From Novosphingobium aureum (GTDB lineage Bacteria > Pseudomonadota > Alphaproteobacteria > Sphingomonadales > Sphingomonadaceae), in NCBI RefSeq assembly GCF_015865035.1, contig NZ_JADZGI010000001.1, positions 2,790,001 through 2,854,000 on the forward strand: 64,000 nucleotides of DNA, in the 5' to 3' direction. The notes under the pieces were generated by a model. That model was given only the letters and a program-made list of their open reading frames with translations. It had not been told where the DNA came from and ran no database searches. Within the stretch, counting starts at the first letter, position 1, and each line of letters opens with the position of its first letter. The position numbers and the translations under genes are program-made. This document shows, in pieces, positions 43,411 through 53,799 of the stretch.

Positions 43411-44019
43411 ATGACCAGCCTCGTGCGCCGACTTTGCGTAATCGCCACTGGCGGCGCGCTGCTCGCACTGAGCGCATGCGTCGCACCGGTCGGCCCGGTC
43501 GAGGTGACGCGATTCCACGTCGGCGCCACCCAGCCGCTCACCCGCGGCACGATCCGCGTCGAACCCGCAGAAGGTCAACCCGACTCGATCGAGCTTGGAA
43601 CCTTTTCCGCCGCGGTCGCGCAGGAACTGGCCAAGGCGGGCTACCGCGAACCGCTCCCCGGGCAGACGGGCGCAAGCCAGATCGCGCTGGTCCGGCTCGA
43701 TCGCTCGACCTACCGCCCCACCCGCAACGGCTCGCCGGTATCGGTCGGCGTTGGCGGCAGCACCGGCAGCTACGGCTCGGGCCTTGGCGTCGGCCTCGGG
43801 ATCGACCTCAGCGGGCCGCCCCCGGAGCAGGTCCAGACCCGCCTCGCCGTGACAATCATCGATGCGCAGACCCGCAAGCACGTCTGGGAAGGCCGCGCGG
43901 CCTTCGCGGTGCGCGCGGATTCTCCGCTCGCGCAGACCTCGCTCGGCGCCGCCAAGATGGCAGAAGCGCTGTTCAAGGATTTCCCCGGAGAATCGGGCGA
44001 AACCATCCTCGTGAAATGA
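43411..44019 (+). CDS. DUF4136 lipoprotein
   Basis: 202 residues from ATG 43411 (GGAG 13 bases ahead); this start gives a lipoprotein signal CVIATGGALLALSAC. The mature domain reads VEVTRFHVGATQPLTRGTIRV, then VSVGVGGSTGSYGSGLGVGLGIDL and TRLAVTIIDAQTRKHVWEGRA, a typical DUF4136 layout also seen in the preceding gene. Probably an envelope protein of unknown role. The stop overlaps the M14 peptidase start (ATGA). Confidence 0.75.
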   Translation: MTSLVRRLCVIATGGALLALSACVAPVGPVEVTRFHVGATQPLTRGTIRVEPAEGQPDSIELGTFSAAVAQELAKAGYREPLPGQTGASQIALVRLDRSTYRPTRNGSPVSVGVGGSTGSYGSGLGVGLGIDLSGPPPEQVQTRLAVTIIDAQTRKHVWEGRAAFAVRADSPLAQTSLGAAKMAEALFKDFPGESGETILVK

Positions 44020-45200
44020 CGGAAAAGTCCCCCCTAATGACCACCCCCCAGATCCAGATCCACGCCGCCTTCGATTCGGGCAACATCGAGGTGCTCGGCA
44101 TCGACGGCGCCACCGCGCGCCTCGCCATCCGCCGTGACCACCAGTCCGACTTCGCGCAGTGGTTCCACTTCCGCGTCAGCCCTGCGGCGGGCGAGAGCAT
44201 CGCCGGGCGCGAGCTGACCTTGCGCATCACCGGGCTCAACGGCTCGGCCTATCCGATGGGCTGGCCCGGCTATAACGCCTGCGTCTCGGAAGACCGCGAG
44301 CTGTGGGCGCGAACCGGCAGCAGCTGGGACGAGAGCCTCGACGGCGGCAGCCTGACGATCACCTACGTACCCGAGAGCGAGCAGGCCTGGTTCGCCTATT
44401 TCGCGCCCTATTCGATGGAGCGCCACCACGACCTCGTCGCGACGACCGCGCTGACCGAGGGTGCCACGCTGCGCTGCCTTGGTACAACGCTCGATGGCCA
44501 GCCGCTCGATTGCCTCGAGTTCGGCGAGGGACAAGTGCAGGTCTGGCTCTACGCGCGCCAGCATCCCGGCGAGAGCATGGCCGAGTGGTGGATGGAAGGC
44601 GCGCTCGACGTGCTGTCCGACGGTGCCAGTTCGGTCGGGCGCGAGCTGCGCAAGCGCTGCCGCCTGCACGTCGTTCCCAACATGAACCCCGACGGCTCGC
44701 GCCGCGGCCACCTGCGTACCAATGCGGTGGGCACGAACCTCAACCGCGAATGGGCCGAGCCCACCCCCGAGGCCTCGCCCGAGGTGCTCGCGGTGCGCAA
44801 CGCCATGGACGCGAGCGGCGTCGACTTCGCCATGGACGTCCACGGCGACGAGGCGATCCCGGCGGTCTTCCTTGCCGGTTTCGAGGGCATCCCCTCGCTC
44901 AAGGACGAACAGAAGGCGGGCTATAATCGCTTCGGCGAACTGCTCGACCGGCGCACGCCCGATTTCCAGCGCAAGCTGGGCTATCCGGTGGCGAGCCCGG
45001 GCAAGGCCAATCTCGCCCTCTCGACCAACCAGGTTGCGGAACGCTTCGGCGCGGTGGCGATGACGCTCGAAATGCCGTTCAAGGACCACGATCCGGCGCC
45101 CGATGCACTGCAGGCATGGAGCCCGGAACGCTCGACCCAGCTTGGCCGCGACTGCATGGCGACCTTGCTCGAATGGCTGGTCGAGCGCGAAGGCGCCTGA
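44016..45200 (+). CDS. M14-family zinc carboxypeptidase (cytosolic carboxypeptidase-like)
   Basis: 394 residues. An N-terminal beta domain (1-130) like that of cytosolic carboxypeptidases precedes the catalytic domain: zinc ligands in ARQHPGESMAEWWMEG near 185 (HxxE), NMNPDG and RGHLRTNAVGTNLNREW near 225 (substrate Arg/Asn), third ligand in AMDVHGDEAIPAV near 270, and catalytic Glu in MTLEMPFKD near 350. No signal peptide. Start at 44016 overlaps the previous stop; ATG 44037 is the alternative. Confidence 0.85.
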   Translation: MTEKSPLMTTPQIQIHAAFDSGNIEVLGIDGATARLAIRRDHQSDFAQWFHFRVSPAAGESIAGRELTLRITGLNGSAYPMGWPGYNACVSEDRELWARTGSSWDESLDGGSLTITYVPESEQAWFAYFAPYSMERHHDLVATTALTEGATLRCLGTTLDGQPLDCLEFGEGQVQVWLYARQHPGESMAEWWMEGALDVLSDGASSVGRELRKRCRLHVVPNMNPDGSRRGHLRTNAVGTNLNREWAEPTPEASPEVLAVRNAMDASGVDFAMDVHGDEAIPAVFLAGFEGIPSLKDEQKAGYNRFGELLDRRTPDFQRKLGYPVASPGKANLALSTNQVAERFGAVAMTLEMPFKDHDPAPDALQAWSPERSTQLGRDCMATLLEWLVEREGA

Positions 45201-45217
45201 ACGGGCCTGGAGGGAAT

Positions 45218-45241
45218 ACCGGGGGCAAGTCCGCCCCCGGT
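45218..45241. terminator. Bidirectional terminator between the M14 peptidase and cdd
   Basis: ACCGGGGGC (45218-45226) and GCCCCCGGT (45233-45241) form a perfect 9-bp stem around AAGTCC, seven bases from the convergent cdd stop. Confidence 0.7.
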
Positions 45242-45248
45242 TACCCGG

Positions 45249-45740
45249 CTAGAGCAGATTGGCTGGCCCGAAGGCGTGGGGCAGCAGCGTCGAGAGCCGG
45301 GTCTCGAGGATGCCTTCGGCCCCGTCGCACCACACGAGCGGATCGCTCTCGCCCAGCTGCGCGACTTCGTTGAGCATTTGGCGGCAGCGCCCGCAAGGCG
45401 TGACCGTATCGCCCTGCCCCGGAGCGCCGGGCGCACCGCCGGTCACGGCCAGCGCCAGCAGCTTGCCATGCTGCGCCTCTCGCGAGGGCACGTCGACCTG
45501 CGAGAGGATCTTGGCCACCGCCACGGTCTCGGCACAGAGCGAGAGGCCGTAACTGGCATTCTCGACATTGGCCCCCGTCACGACCGAGCCATCCGCCATC
45601 ATCAGCGCAGCCCCGACGTGGAAGCACGAATAGGGGGCATAGGCCCCTGCCGCTGCCTCGCGCGCCAGCGCCATCAGGCCATTGCGGGTCTCGTCCGAGA
45701 CAATGAAGGCATCATCGCTGCGCTCAGGAAATTCGCTCAT
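45249..45740 (-). CDS. cdd: Cytidine deaminase
   Basis: Deaminates cytidine and deoxycytidine to uridine forms for pyrimidine salvage. 163 residues from ATG 45740. Substrate motif FHVGAALMMADGSVVTGANVENASYG near 40-65, catalytic Cys-Ala-Glu in SLCAETVAV near 69, and zinc ligands in TPCGRCRQ near 115. The tetrameric short form. Its ATG overlaps the stop of the GH25-like gene by four bases. Confidence 0.93.
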   Translation of the reverse strand: MSEFPERSDDAFIVSDETRNGLMALAREAAAGAYAPYSCFHVGAALMMADGSVVTGANVENASYGLSLCAETVAVAKILSQVDVPSREAQHGKLLALAVTGGAPGAPGQGDTVTPCGRCRQMLNEVAQLGESDPLVWCDGAEGILETRLSTLLPHAFGPANLL

Positions 45741-46489
45741 GGGTTCACCACTAGCCAGCGGACCGGCCCTTGCGCAATCTCGTTGGCGAGCGCGGCATTG
45801 GCGGTCCACATCGTCCAGTCGCGCCCGGCATAGTCGGGCACGAAGCGGTCGCGCACCAGCCACAGGTTGCGATCGAGCCTGCGGGCGATGCCATAGCGCG
45901 CCTCGAAACCTTGTGTGACCTTGAGCATGGTCGGCTTGCCACTATGCGTTTCGACCTGGTTGAGGAAGGTCATCAGCTCGCTCTCGACCTTGGCGTCGGA
46001 GACCGGCGTGTCGCAATCCTCGGCGAGGGCCGAAAGCTCGACCGCAGGCGGCAGGATATCGTCTTCGCGCGGGACGGTGGTGACGAAATTGGCGGCCTGG
46101 TCCTGCGCCGTCTGGCACGGATCGTAGGCATGGACCGCGCCGACCTTCATGCCCGCCGCGCGTGCCGCCTCGAAATTGGCGACGAAGCGCGGATCGCGGG
46201 CATGCGCCCCCGAACTGGCGTCGATATAAGCAAAGTCCACTCCGGTCGCTCGCGCAGACGGCCAGTTCACCGCGCCGTCCGCGGCGCCGACCTCGATACC
46301 CTGCACCGGATAGAGATCGCGTCCGGGCAACCAGTGGTGATCGTGCCACCAGGCCCAGCTTGCGCCCGATGCTCCGATCACGACGAGCAGCAGCAGAAGA
46401 AGTGCGAACCAGCGCCGCCGCTTGCGCCGCTGCGCCTTCGCGCTCTTGCCCTTTGTCCCCTGCCCGGGGCCTAGCGCCTGGTGTTTCAT
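45737..46489 (-). CDS. GH25-fold (lysozyme-like) membrane-anchored protein, catalytic residues altered
   Basis: 250 residues. A strongly basic N-terminus and one membrane helix (WFALLLLLLVVIGASGASWAWW) anchor the domain outside. The fold follows GH25 muramidases: GIEVGAADGAVNWP near 68, GVDFAYIDASSG, FVANFEAARAAGMKVGAVHAYD and LPPAVELSALAEDCD near 155. In active enzymes these read GxDxS, KATEG and DxE; here Asp is Glu at the first site and the DxE Glu appears to be Ser. It may be non-catalytic. Upstream of and coupled to cdd. Confidence 0.7.
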   Translation of the reverse strand: MKHQALGPGQGTKGKSAKAQRRKRRRWFALLLLLLVVIGASGASWAWWHDHHWLPGRDLYPVQGIEVGAADGAVNWPSARATGVDFAYIDASSGAHARDPRFVANFEAARAAGMKVGAVHAYDPCQTAQDQAANFVTTVPREDDILPPAVELSALAEDCDTPVSDAKVESELMTFLNQVETHSGKPTMLKVTQGFEARYGIARRLDRNLWLVRDRFVPDYAGRDWTMWTANAALANEIAQGPVRWLVVNP

Positions 46490-46539
46490 CGCGTGACTGC
46501 CGGCCCCTAATTGTCGTTGTCTTGGAAGATGCGGCCGCG

Positions 46540-47022
46540 TCAGCCGCGGATGTGAAGCACGCAGATCAGCGTGAACAGCCGCCGCGCGGTGGGATGATCG
46601 GTCTCGACCTTGCCGTCGAGGCGGTCGATGAGCAGTTCGGCGGCATCGTTGTGGATGCTGCGCCGCGCCATGTCGATCGTCTCGATCTCCTGCGCGGTCG
46701 CCTTGCGAATCGCCTGATAGTAGCTTTCGCATATCGCGAAGTATTCGCGGATCGGCCGACGGAACCGCGCCAGCCCCAGAACCAGCGTCTCGAGCGCCAC
46801 GCCCTTTTCATCCGCGATCTCGAGCGACAGACGCCCGTCGCGCACCGCAAGGTGCAGATTATAGGGGCCTTCGTGCCCGCTCTCGAAGGCGCGCACAGGC
46901 TTGAACAGGTTGTCCTCGATCAGGTCGAAGATCGCGATCCGGCGCTCCTGTTCGATATCGGCATTGCGCCACAGGATGGTCGCCTCGTCGAGGGAGATAT
47001 GAGTGATCCGCGGGTCGGCCAT
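46540..47022 (-). CDS. UPF0262 family protein
   Basis: 160 residues from ATG 47022. The sequence PRITHISLDEATILWRNADIEQERRIAIFDL and the later YFAICESYYQAIRKATAQEIETIDMARRSIHN match UPF0262, a family found mainly in Alphaproteobacteria, often beside hisD-type or cell-division genes. Function unknown; cytoplasmic, helical C-terminal half. Divergent from dnaB across a 149-base region. Confidence 0.85.
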   Translation of the reverse strand: MADPRITHISLDEATILWRNADIEQERRIAIFDLIEDNLFKPVRAFESGHEGPYNLHLAVRDGRLSLEIADEKGVALETLVLGLARFRRPIREYFAICESYYQAIRKATAQEIETIDMARRSIHNDAAELLIDRLDGKVETDHPTARRLFTLICVLHIRG

Positions 47023-47171
47023 GATGCTCTTGGCCTTTACGCGCTTGCAGTATCTCCGGGCAACCCCGTGCTTTCGGGCCATTCCTTGACGCCCTTCCAC
47101 AAGCTGGGGATAAAAATGGCCTGCGCGCGCCCTTGCTGGCGATGCGCACAAGGGTCAAAGGTCCAAGGCTT

Positions 47172-48698
47172 ATGGCACAGCAGGAAGCTCTCAGACTCGC
47201 CTCTTCGGAGGGCGAAGAAACCACCGGTGCGCGCGCACTGCCCTCGAACGTCGAGGCCGAAGCCGCGTTCCTTGGCGCAGTGCTGATCGACAACCGCGTG
47301 ATCGAGGAGCTGCCGACCCAGCTTTCACCGCAGCACTTCTTCGAGCCGGTTCACGCGCGCATCTACGAGCGCATCGTCACCCTGCTCGACCGCAAGGCGG
47401 TAGTCACCCCGGTCACGCTGCGTCCCTATTTCGAGGCCGACGAACAGCTCAAGGCACTGGGCGGCGTGTCCTACCTCGCGCGCCTCACCGCCGACGGACA
47501 GGGCCTGCTCGCCCCGCGCGAACTGGCAGCACAGATCTACGACCTGGCGCTGCTGCGCGAACTGATCTCGGTCGGGCGAGGCCTCGTCGAGGGGGCGATG
47601 GACACCTCGGAATCGGTCGAGCCGCAAGAGCAGATTGAGCAGGCCGAAGCCGCGCTCTACAAGGTGGCCGAAGGTGCAGCTTCCGCCAACGAGGCCAAGA
47701 GCTTCGCACAGGCGACGCACACCGCGATCTTCAACATCGAGAAGGCGTTCAACTCGGGCGGCAACATCTCGGGCAAGACCACCGGCCTCGACTCGGTGAA
47801 CTCGAAGATCGGCGGCCTGCACGATTCCGACCTCATCATCCTTGCCGGACGCCCCGGCATGGGCAAGACCTCGCTCGTCACCAACATCGCCTTCAACACC
47901 TCGCAGCGCTACGTCGACGACATGGCGCTGGGCATCGAGCACCGTAAGTCGGTAGGCGCGCCCACGGCCTTCTTCAGTCTCGAAATGAGCGCCGACCAGC
48001 TTGCCACGCGTATCCTCGCCGAGCAGTCGGGCATCAGTTCCGAAGCGCTGCGCATGGGCAAGATCAGCCGCGACGACTTCCAGCAGCTCTCCTTCGCGAG
48101 CCAGCGCCTCGCCGAGCTGCCGCTGTTCATCGACGACACCCCGGGCCTCTCGATCGCCGCGCTGCGCACCCGCGCACGTCGCCTCAAGCGCCGCCACAAC
48201 ATCGGCCTGATCATCATCGACTACCTGCAGCTGCTTTCAGGCTCGGGCCGTGCCAACGACAACCGCGTGAACGAAATTTCCGAGATTTCGCGTGGCTTGA
48301 AGACGCTCGCCAAGGAACTGGAAGTGCCGGTGATCGCACTCTCGCAGCTTAGCCGCGCTGTCGAGAGCCGCGAGGACAAGAAGCCGATGCTCTCCGACCT
48401 TCGCGAGTCGGGCTCGATCGAGCAGGACGCCGACATGGTCTGGTTCGTCTTCCGCGAAGACTACTACGTCAACGCGACCGAGCCCAAGTTCCCCGCCGAA
48501 GGCGATCCGCCAGACGTGGTCGACAAGTGGGAAGCATGGCGCCAGCGCATGGAGCAGGTCACCGGGCTTGCCGAGCTGATCGTCGCCAAGCAGCGCCACG
48601 GTTCGACCGGCCGCGTGCGGCTCAAGTTCGAAGCGCGCATCACCAAGTTCTCGGACCTCGATGCCGACGATCCGCGCGGCGGGTTCGTTTCGGACTAA
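47172..48698 (+). CDS. dnaB: Replicative DNA helicase
   Basis: Hexameric helicase of the replication fork. 508 residues from ATG 47172. N-terminal DnaG-interacting domain begins ARALPSNVEAEAAFLGAVLID; the RecA-like domain has Walker A LAGRPGMGKTS near 228, FFSLEMSADQL near 265, Walker B LIIIDYLQLLSG near 345, SRGLKTLAKEL and SDLRESGSIEQDAD near 410. A DnaA-box-like TGGGGATAA lies at 47105-47113 upstream, probably by chance. Confidence 0.96.
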   Translation: MAQQEALRLASSEGEETTGARALPSNVEAEAAFLGAVLIDNRVIEELPTQLSPQHFFEPVHARIYERIVTLLDRKAVVTPVTLRPYFEADEQLKALGGVSYLARLTADGQGLLAPRELAAQIYDLALLRELISVGRGLVEGAMDTSESVEPQEQIEQAEAALYKVAEGAASANEAKSFAQATHTAIFNIEKAFNSGGNISGKTTGLDSVNSKIGGLHDSDLIILAGRPGMGKTSLVTNIAFNTSQRYVDDMALGIEHRKSVGAPTAFFSLEMSADQLATRILAEQSGISSEALRMGKISRDDFQQLSFASQRLAELPLFIDDTPGLSIAALRTRARRLKRRHNIGLIIIDYLQLLSGSGRANDNRVNEISEISRGLKTLAKELEVPVIALSQLSRAVESREDKKPMLSDLRESGSIEQDADMVWFVFREDYYVNATEPKFPAEGDPPDVVDKWEAWRQRMEQVTGLAELIVAKQRHGSTGRVRLKFEARITKFSDLDADDPRGGFVSD

Positions 48699-48810
48699 GA
48701 GACAAAGAAGGAGAGTTTCGAGGGCCATCGCCCTCGAGCTCCCCACAATGTCGACGTCCGCTAATACAGCCACGGCAGCTGGCGGGCGCCAAGGGCGACA
48801 GTAATGGGGT

Positions 48811-48830
48811 CAAGGGGTGTTAACCCCTTG
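48811..48830. terminator. Hairpin between dnaB and the NCS1 permease
   Basis: CAAGGGGT (48811-48818) and ACCCCTTG (48823-48830) form a perfect 8-bp stem with loop GTTA, between the two convergent genes. A second 8-bp stem, TCGAGGGC/GCCCTCGA, lies at 48718-48737 nearer dnaB. Neither has a long T-run. Confidence 0.55.
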
Positions 48831-48846
48831 CCTTCCCCTTATCACT

Positions 48847-50319
48847 TCAGGCGAGTTGTGCCTCGGGCTGTTCACCCGCCGAAAGACGCATCAGTCCCGC
48901 ATAGACGAACAGCGCCACGAACACGCCGACGAACCATGCGTAGGTATAGATCTCCGACCAGATCCAGCCAAAGCCGCCAAAGCTTGCCGGGAACGAGATC
49001 TTGAGGAAGCCCGGCACATTGGGCGCGATGCCTAGTGCCAGCGCAACCAGCGCCTTCGTGTTCCAGCCGTTGCCGTAGCGATAGGGGCCCTCTTCCTCGT
49101 AGAGCCCCTCGACATCGAGCCGGGTGCCGCGCACCAGCCAGTAGTCGGCGATGAGGATGCCCGCGATCGGCCCGAGCAGCGCGCCGTAGCCTGTCAACCA
49201 TGTGTAGATGTAGCCGTTGGTGCTCTCGAGCAGCTTCCAGGGCATCATGAACAGGCCGATGAAGGCAGTGATGAGCGCGCCCGTGCGGTACGAAATCATC
49301 CTCGGGTTTAGCGCGGAGAAATCGTAGGCCGAGCACACGAGGTTCGCCGCGATGTTGCACGACACGGTATCGACCGCGATCACGACGAGCCCCAGCAGCA
49401 CGAAGGGGCCCGAAAGCGTTCCTGCCAGCTGCACCGGGTCCCAGATCGCCTCGCCGTAAATCACGACCGTCGCCGAAGTGGTCATCACGCTGATCAGCGC
49501 GACGAGGCCCATCGTCGGCGGCAGGCCCAGCGTCTGCCCGATGGCCTGGTCCTTCTGGCTTTTGGCGAAACGGGTGAAGTCGGGAATGTTGAGTGCGAGC
49601 GTGCCCCAAAAGCCCACCATCGCGGTCAGCGAAGGCAGATATACCGCCCAGAACTGCCCTTCCTTCGCCCCGCCTGCGACGAAGGCGGAAGGGCTGGAGA
49701 AGATCGGGCCCAGACCGCCGGCGGCATCGAGCGCCCACCACAGGAGCGCGAAGCAGGCCAGCATCTTGAGCGGCGCCGTCCATGTCTCGAGCCGGCGGAT
49801 GGTGGTGATGCCCTTGCGCACGAAGAGCAGCTGGATCGACCAGAAGGCGAGGAAGGCGAGAAGTTCGCCGATACCGATGCCGAAAAAGAGCAACGGCGCG
49901 CCGCGCATGTCGGCGCCGAGGAAGATACCTAGGAGCGTGAGCAGCGCCTCGCCGCCGATCCAGGTCTGGATGCCATACCAGCCGCAGGCGACGAGCGCGC
50001 GTGCCGCTGCGGGCAGTCGTCCGCCGATGGTCCCGAAGGAGGAGCGCACGAGCACCGCGAAAGGGACGCCATAGCGCGCACCCGGGTGGCCGATCAGCAG
50101 CATCGGCACGAGGATGATGACGTTGCCCAGTACCACGACCGAGGTTGCCTGGAGCGCGGACATGCCCTGCTCGATAAGCCCGGCGGCGAGCATCCAGGTC
50201 GGCACGGCAACGATCATGCCCACCCACAGCGCGGCAAAGTGGTACCAGCACCAGTTGCGCTGCGCCGCGCCGGTCGGCGCAAGGTCCTCGTTCCAGAGCG
50301 AATGATGACTGTCTGCCAA
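48847..50319 (-). CDS. NCS1-family nucleobase/hydantoin permease
   Basis: 490-residue cation symporter with 12 membrane segments. N-terminal SLWNEDLAPTGAAQRNWCWYHFAALWVGM is the NCS1 signature; GARYGVPFAVLVRSSFGTIGG near 85 and QTWIGGEALL near 120 line the substrate site. The TTG at 50319 is preferred: GGAGG lies eight bases ahead and the protein then begins ADSHHSLWN. An ATG at 50334 contains that GGAG within its own second codon. Substrate could be cytosine, uracil, allantoin or hydantoin. Confidence 0.85.
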   Translation of the reverse strand: MADSHHSLWNEDLAPTGAAQRNWCWYHFAALWVGMIVAVPTWMLAAGLIEQGMSALQATSVVVLGNVIILVPMLLIGHPGARYGVPFAVLVRSSFGTIGGRLPAAARALVACGWYGIQTWIGGEALLTLLGIFLGADMRGAPLLFFGIGIGELLAFLAFWSIQLLFVRKGITTIRRLETWTAPLKMLACFALLWWALDAAGGLGPIFSSPSAFVAGGAKEGQFWAVYLPSLTAMVGFWGTLALNIPDFTRFAKSQKDQAIGQTLGLPPTMGLVALISVMTTSATVVIYGEAIWDPVQLAGTLSGPFVLLGLVVIAVDTVSCNIAANLVCSAYDFSALNPRMISYRTGALITAFIGLFMMPWKLLESTNGYIYTWLTGYGALLGPIAGILIADYWLVRGTRLDVEGLYEEEGPYRYGNGWNTKALVALALGIAPNVPGFLKISFPASFGGFGWIWSEIYTYAWFVGVFVALFVYAGLMRLSAGEQPEAQLA

Positions 50320-50532
50320 GGTCCCCACCTCCATTATCCCGCAACGCAGCGAAACATGCTGCAAGGGCGAACCTGCCGCAAGTGGCTTCGCGGTGCCTGC
50401 GGGAGCAAGATTAGTCCGCCAGTCAGACAGATTCTGAGCCCTGCGCGCCCGTCGCACAGCGCAGGTTCCGGCCAATGCGCCGGGTTGCTCGGAATATCTG
50501 CGGAATCGATGACTGTGAGGGCCTGCGCCAGC

Positions 50533-50560
50533 TTGCGATTCAGCCGGGTGCGCCTACATT
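50533..50560 (+). promoter_or_regulatory. Candidate ftsH promoter
   Basis: TTGCGA (50533-50538) and TACATT (50555-50560) are 16 bases apart, 27 bases before the ftsH ATG. The extended sequences CTTGCGA and CCTACATT also partly fit a heat-shock sigma-32 promoter, which would suit ftsH; the match is loose. Confidence 0.4.
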
Positions 50561-50587
50561 GGCAGGGAAAGGACGGATATTCCGACA

Positions 50588-52522
<1,935 letters not shown>

Positions 52523-52559
52523 CCAGACCCGATACGGTTCTCCGACAGGAGAATGCAGG

Positions 52560-52593
52560 AGGGGCGCCGGGCACTGGCCTGTCGCCCCTTTTG
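52560..52593 (+). terminator. Terminator after ftsH
   Basis: AGGGGCG (52560-52566) pairs with CGCCCCT (52583-52589) around a 16-base loop and is followed by TTTG, 38 bases after the ftsH stop and before the convergent gene. Confidence 0.6.
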
Positions 52594-52637
52594 CTTGGGC
52601 GTTCGACTTTGGGCCGATTGATCCGTGCGCCTGCCCT

Positions 52638-53612
52638 TCAGGCGCGCTTGCGACGGGCCGGGCGTGGCCCGGTCTCGCAGTCGATCCAGGCAAGCGCGGC
52701 GTCGATCCGCACACCATGGGCGAGCTCGACCTCCCGGTCTTCGCGCGCACGCGTTTCGGCATCGAAGGCTTGCCCCGGGTCCTTGGCATGATGCTCGAGC
52801 GGTACAATGGGGCTGGCACTGGCTGGCAGGTCCAGCAGGCACCGCGTACGCGCCACCGCCCGGGCGGGATCGTCTACGATCTCTCGATAATCGATGCTGC
52901 GCGCCCCTTGTGGATCGAAGCAAGCAAAGCTGCGGGCTTGCGCCCATTCGAGCAATGCTGCCAACCGCACCACCTGGTCGAGCGGATCGCGTACGCCGTT
53001 AGCGGCCAGCGGCATGAGCCGGGCGACATCCGCGTCAGTCTGCGCCGTGTGCTGAACGCAGCGCGCCACCCATGCGAGGCGATCGCGCCCGCCACGGATA
53101 CATGCCCGCAACCAGGCGCGCCGCTCCATGGTCACGAAGACCGCCTTTTCGAGAAGCCCGCACGCGGCCAGGTCAGGCAGTAGCGGATTTACCCAGTTCG
53201 ACGGCTTCACCACGACCGGCAGCGCGGCATCGGCCAGCCCGCCAAAGTGAGTATCGAGGAATTCGACCCAGCCGGTCATGGCTTGCGCGCGGCCCAGCAT
53301 GCGCAGTTGCGGGGCCTGGTCGGCGAGGTCGACGAGCGCCTGCGGTTCGCGCAAGGCAAGCACATCACGCGGCTGCTCGAGCAGATGGCTCAGCAATGTC
53401 GATCCGCAAAAGCCGACATGGAATATCCAGCCACGCACTGCAGTCGTGCTCGGATCGAGCAACGCGCGCATGCGCGCGACATCGTAGCTGTCGGAGGAGC
53501 TCCAGAAAGCCTGGCGTCCATCGAGAAAGCTCGCTGCCTGCAACGCCTCGAGCCGCACTTCCACGATCTGGACGCGTCGCTTGAGCGCGTCGATGCGATG
53601 GACGAACCTCAT
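52638..53612 (-). CDS. Sulfotransferase-like P-loop protein
   Basis: 324 residues. FHVGFCGSTLLSHLLEQP near 66 resembles the 5' phosphosulfate loop of sulfotransferases, followed by LALREPQALVDLAD; the later VFVTMERRAWLRACIRGGR near 170 could be the 3' phosphate region, though the usual R-x-P is not evident. The N-terminal 50 residues are unlike other families I recognise. Substrate unknown. Next to ftsH in convergent orientation; a distinct family from the sulfotransferase at 32210-32977. Confidence 0.6.
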   Translation of the reverse strand: MRFVHRIDALKRRVQIVEVRLEALQAASFLDGRQAFWSSSDSYDVARMRALLDPSTTAVRGWIFHVGFCGSTLLSHLLEQPRDVLALREPQALVDLADQAPQLRMLGRAQAMTGWVEFLDTHFGGLADAALPVVVKPSNWVNPLLPDLAACGLLEKAVFVTMERRAWLRACIRGGRDRLAWVARCVQHTAQTDADVARLMPLAANGVRDPLDQVVRLAALLEWAQARSFACFDPQGARSIDYREIVDDPARAVARTRCLLDLPASASPIVPLEHHAKDPGQAFDAETRAREDREVELAHGVRIDAALAWIDCETGPRPARRKRA

Positions 53613-53799
53613 CTCCCCACCCCGATCGGCAATGCCAAGCTGACGGGCGCCCGGGGCGCCTTCTGGTACGTTTGCATGGCCACGACCTGCGCGTGCAGGC
53701 TGGCAAACGATATCGCTTATCGATGGAGGATGGCTGCAGGCCGACCAACGGCAGCGGCGTCAGCCCCTTGCTTTCGTACCTAGCTTCGCATCGGGTCGG

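Noticed and set aside
47105..47113. DnaA-box-like TGGGGATAA upstream of dnaB
   Set aside because: A single near-match with no cluster or AT-rich unwinding region; not an origin.
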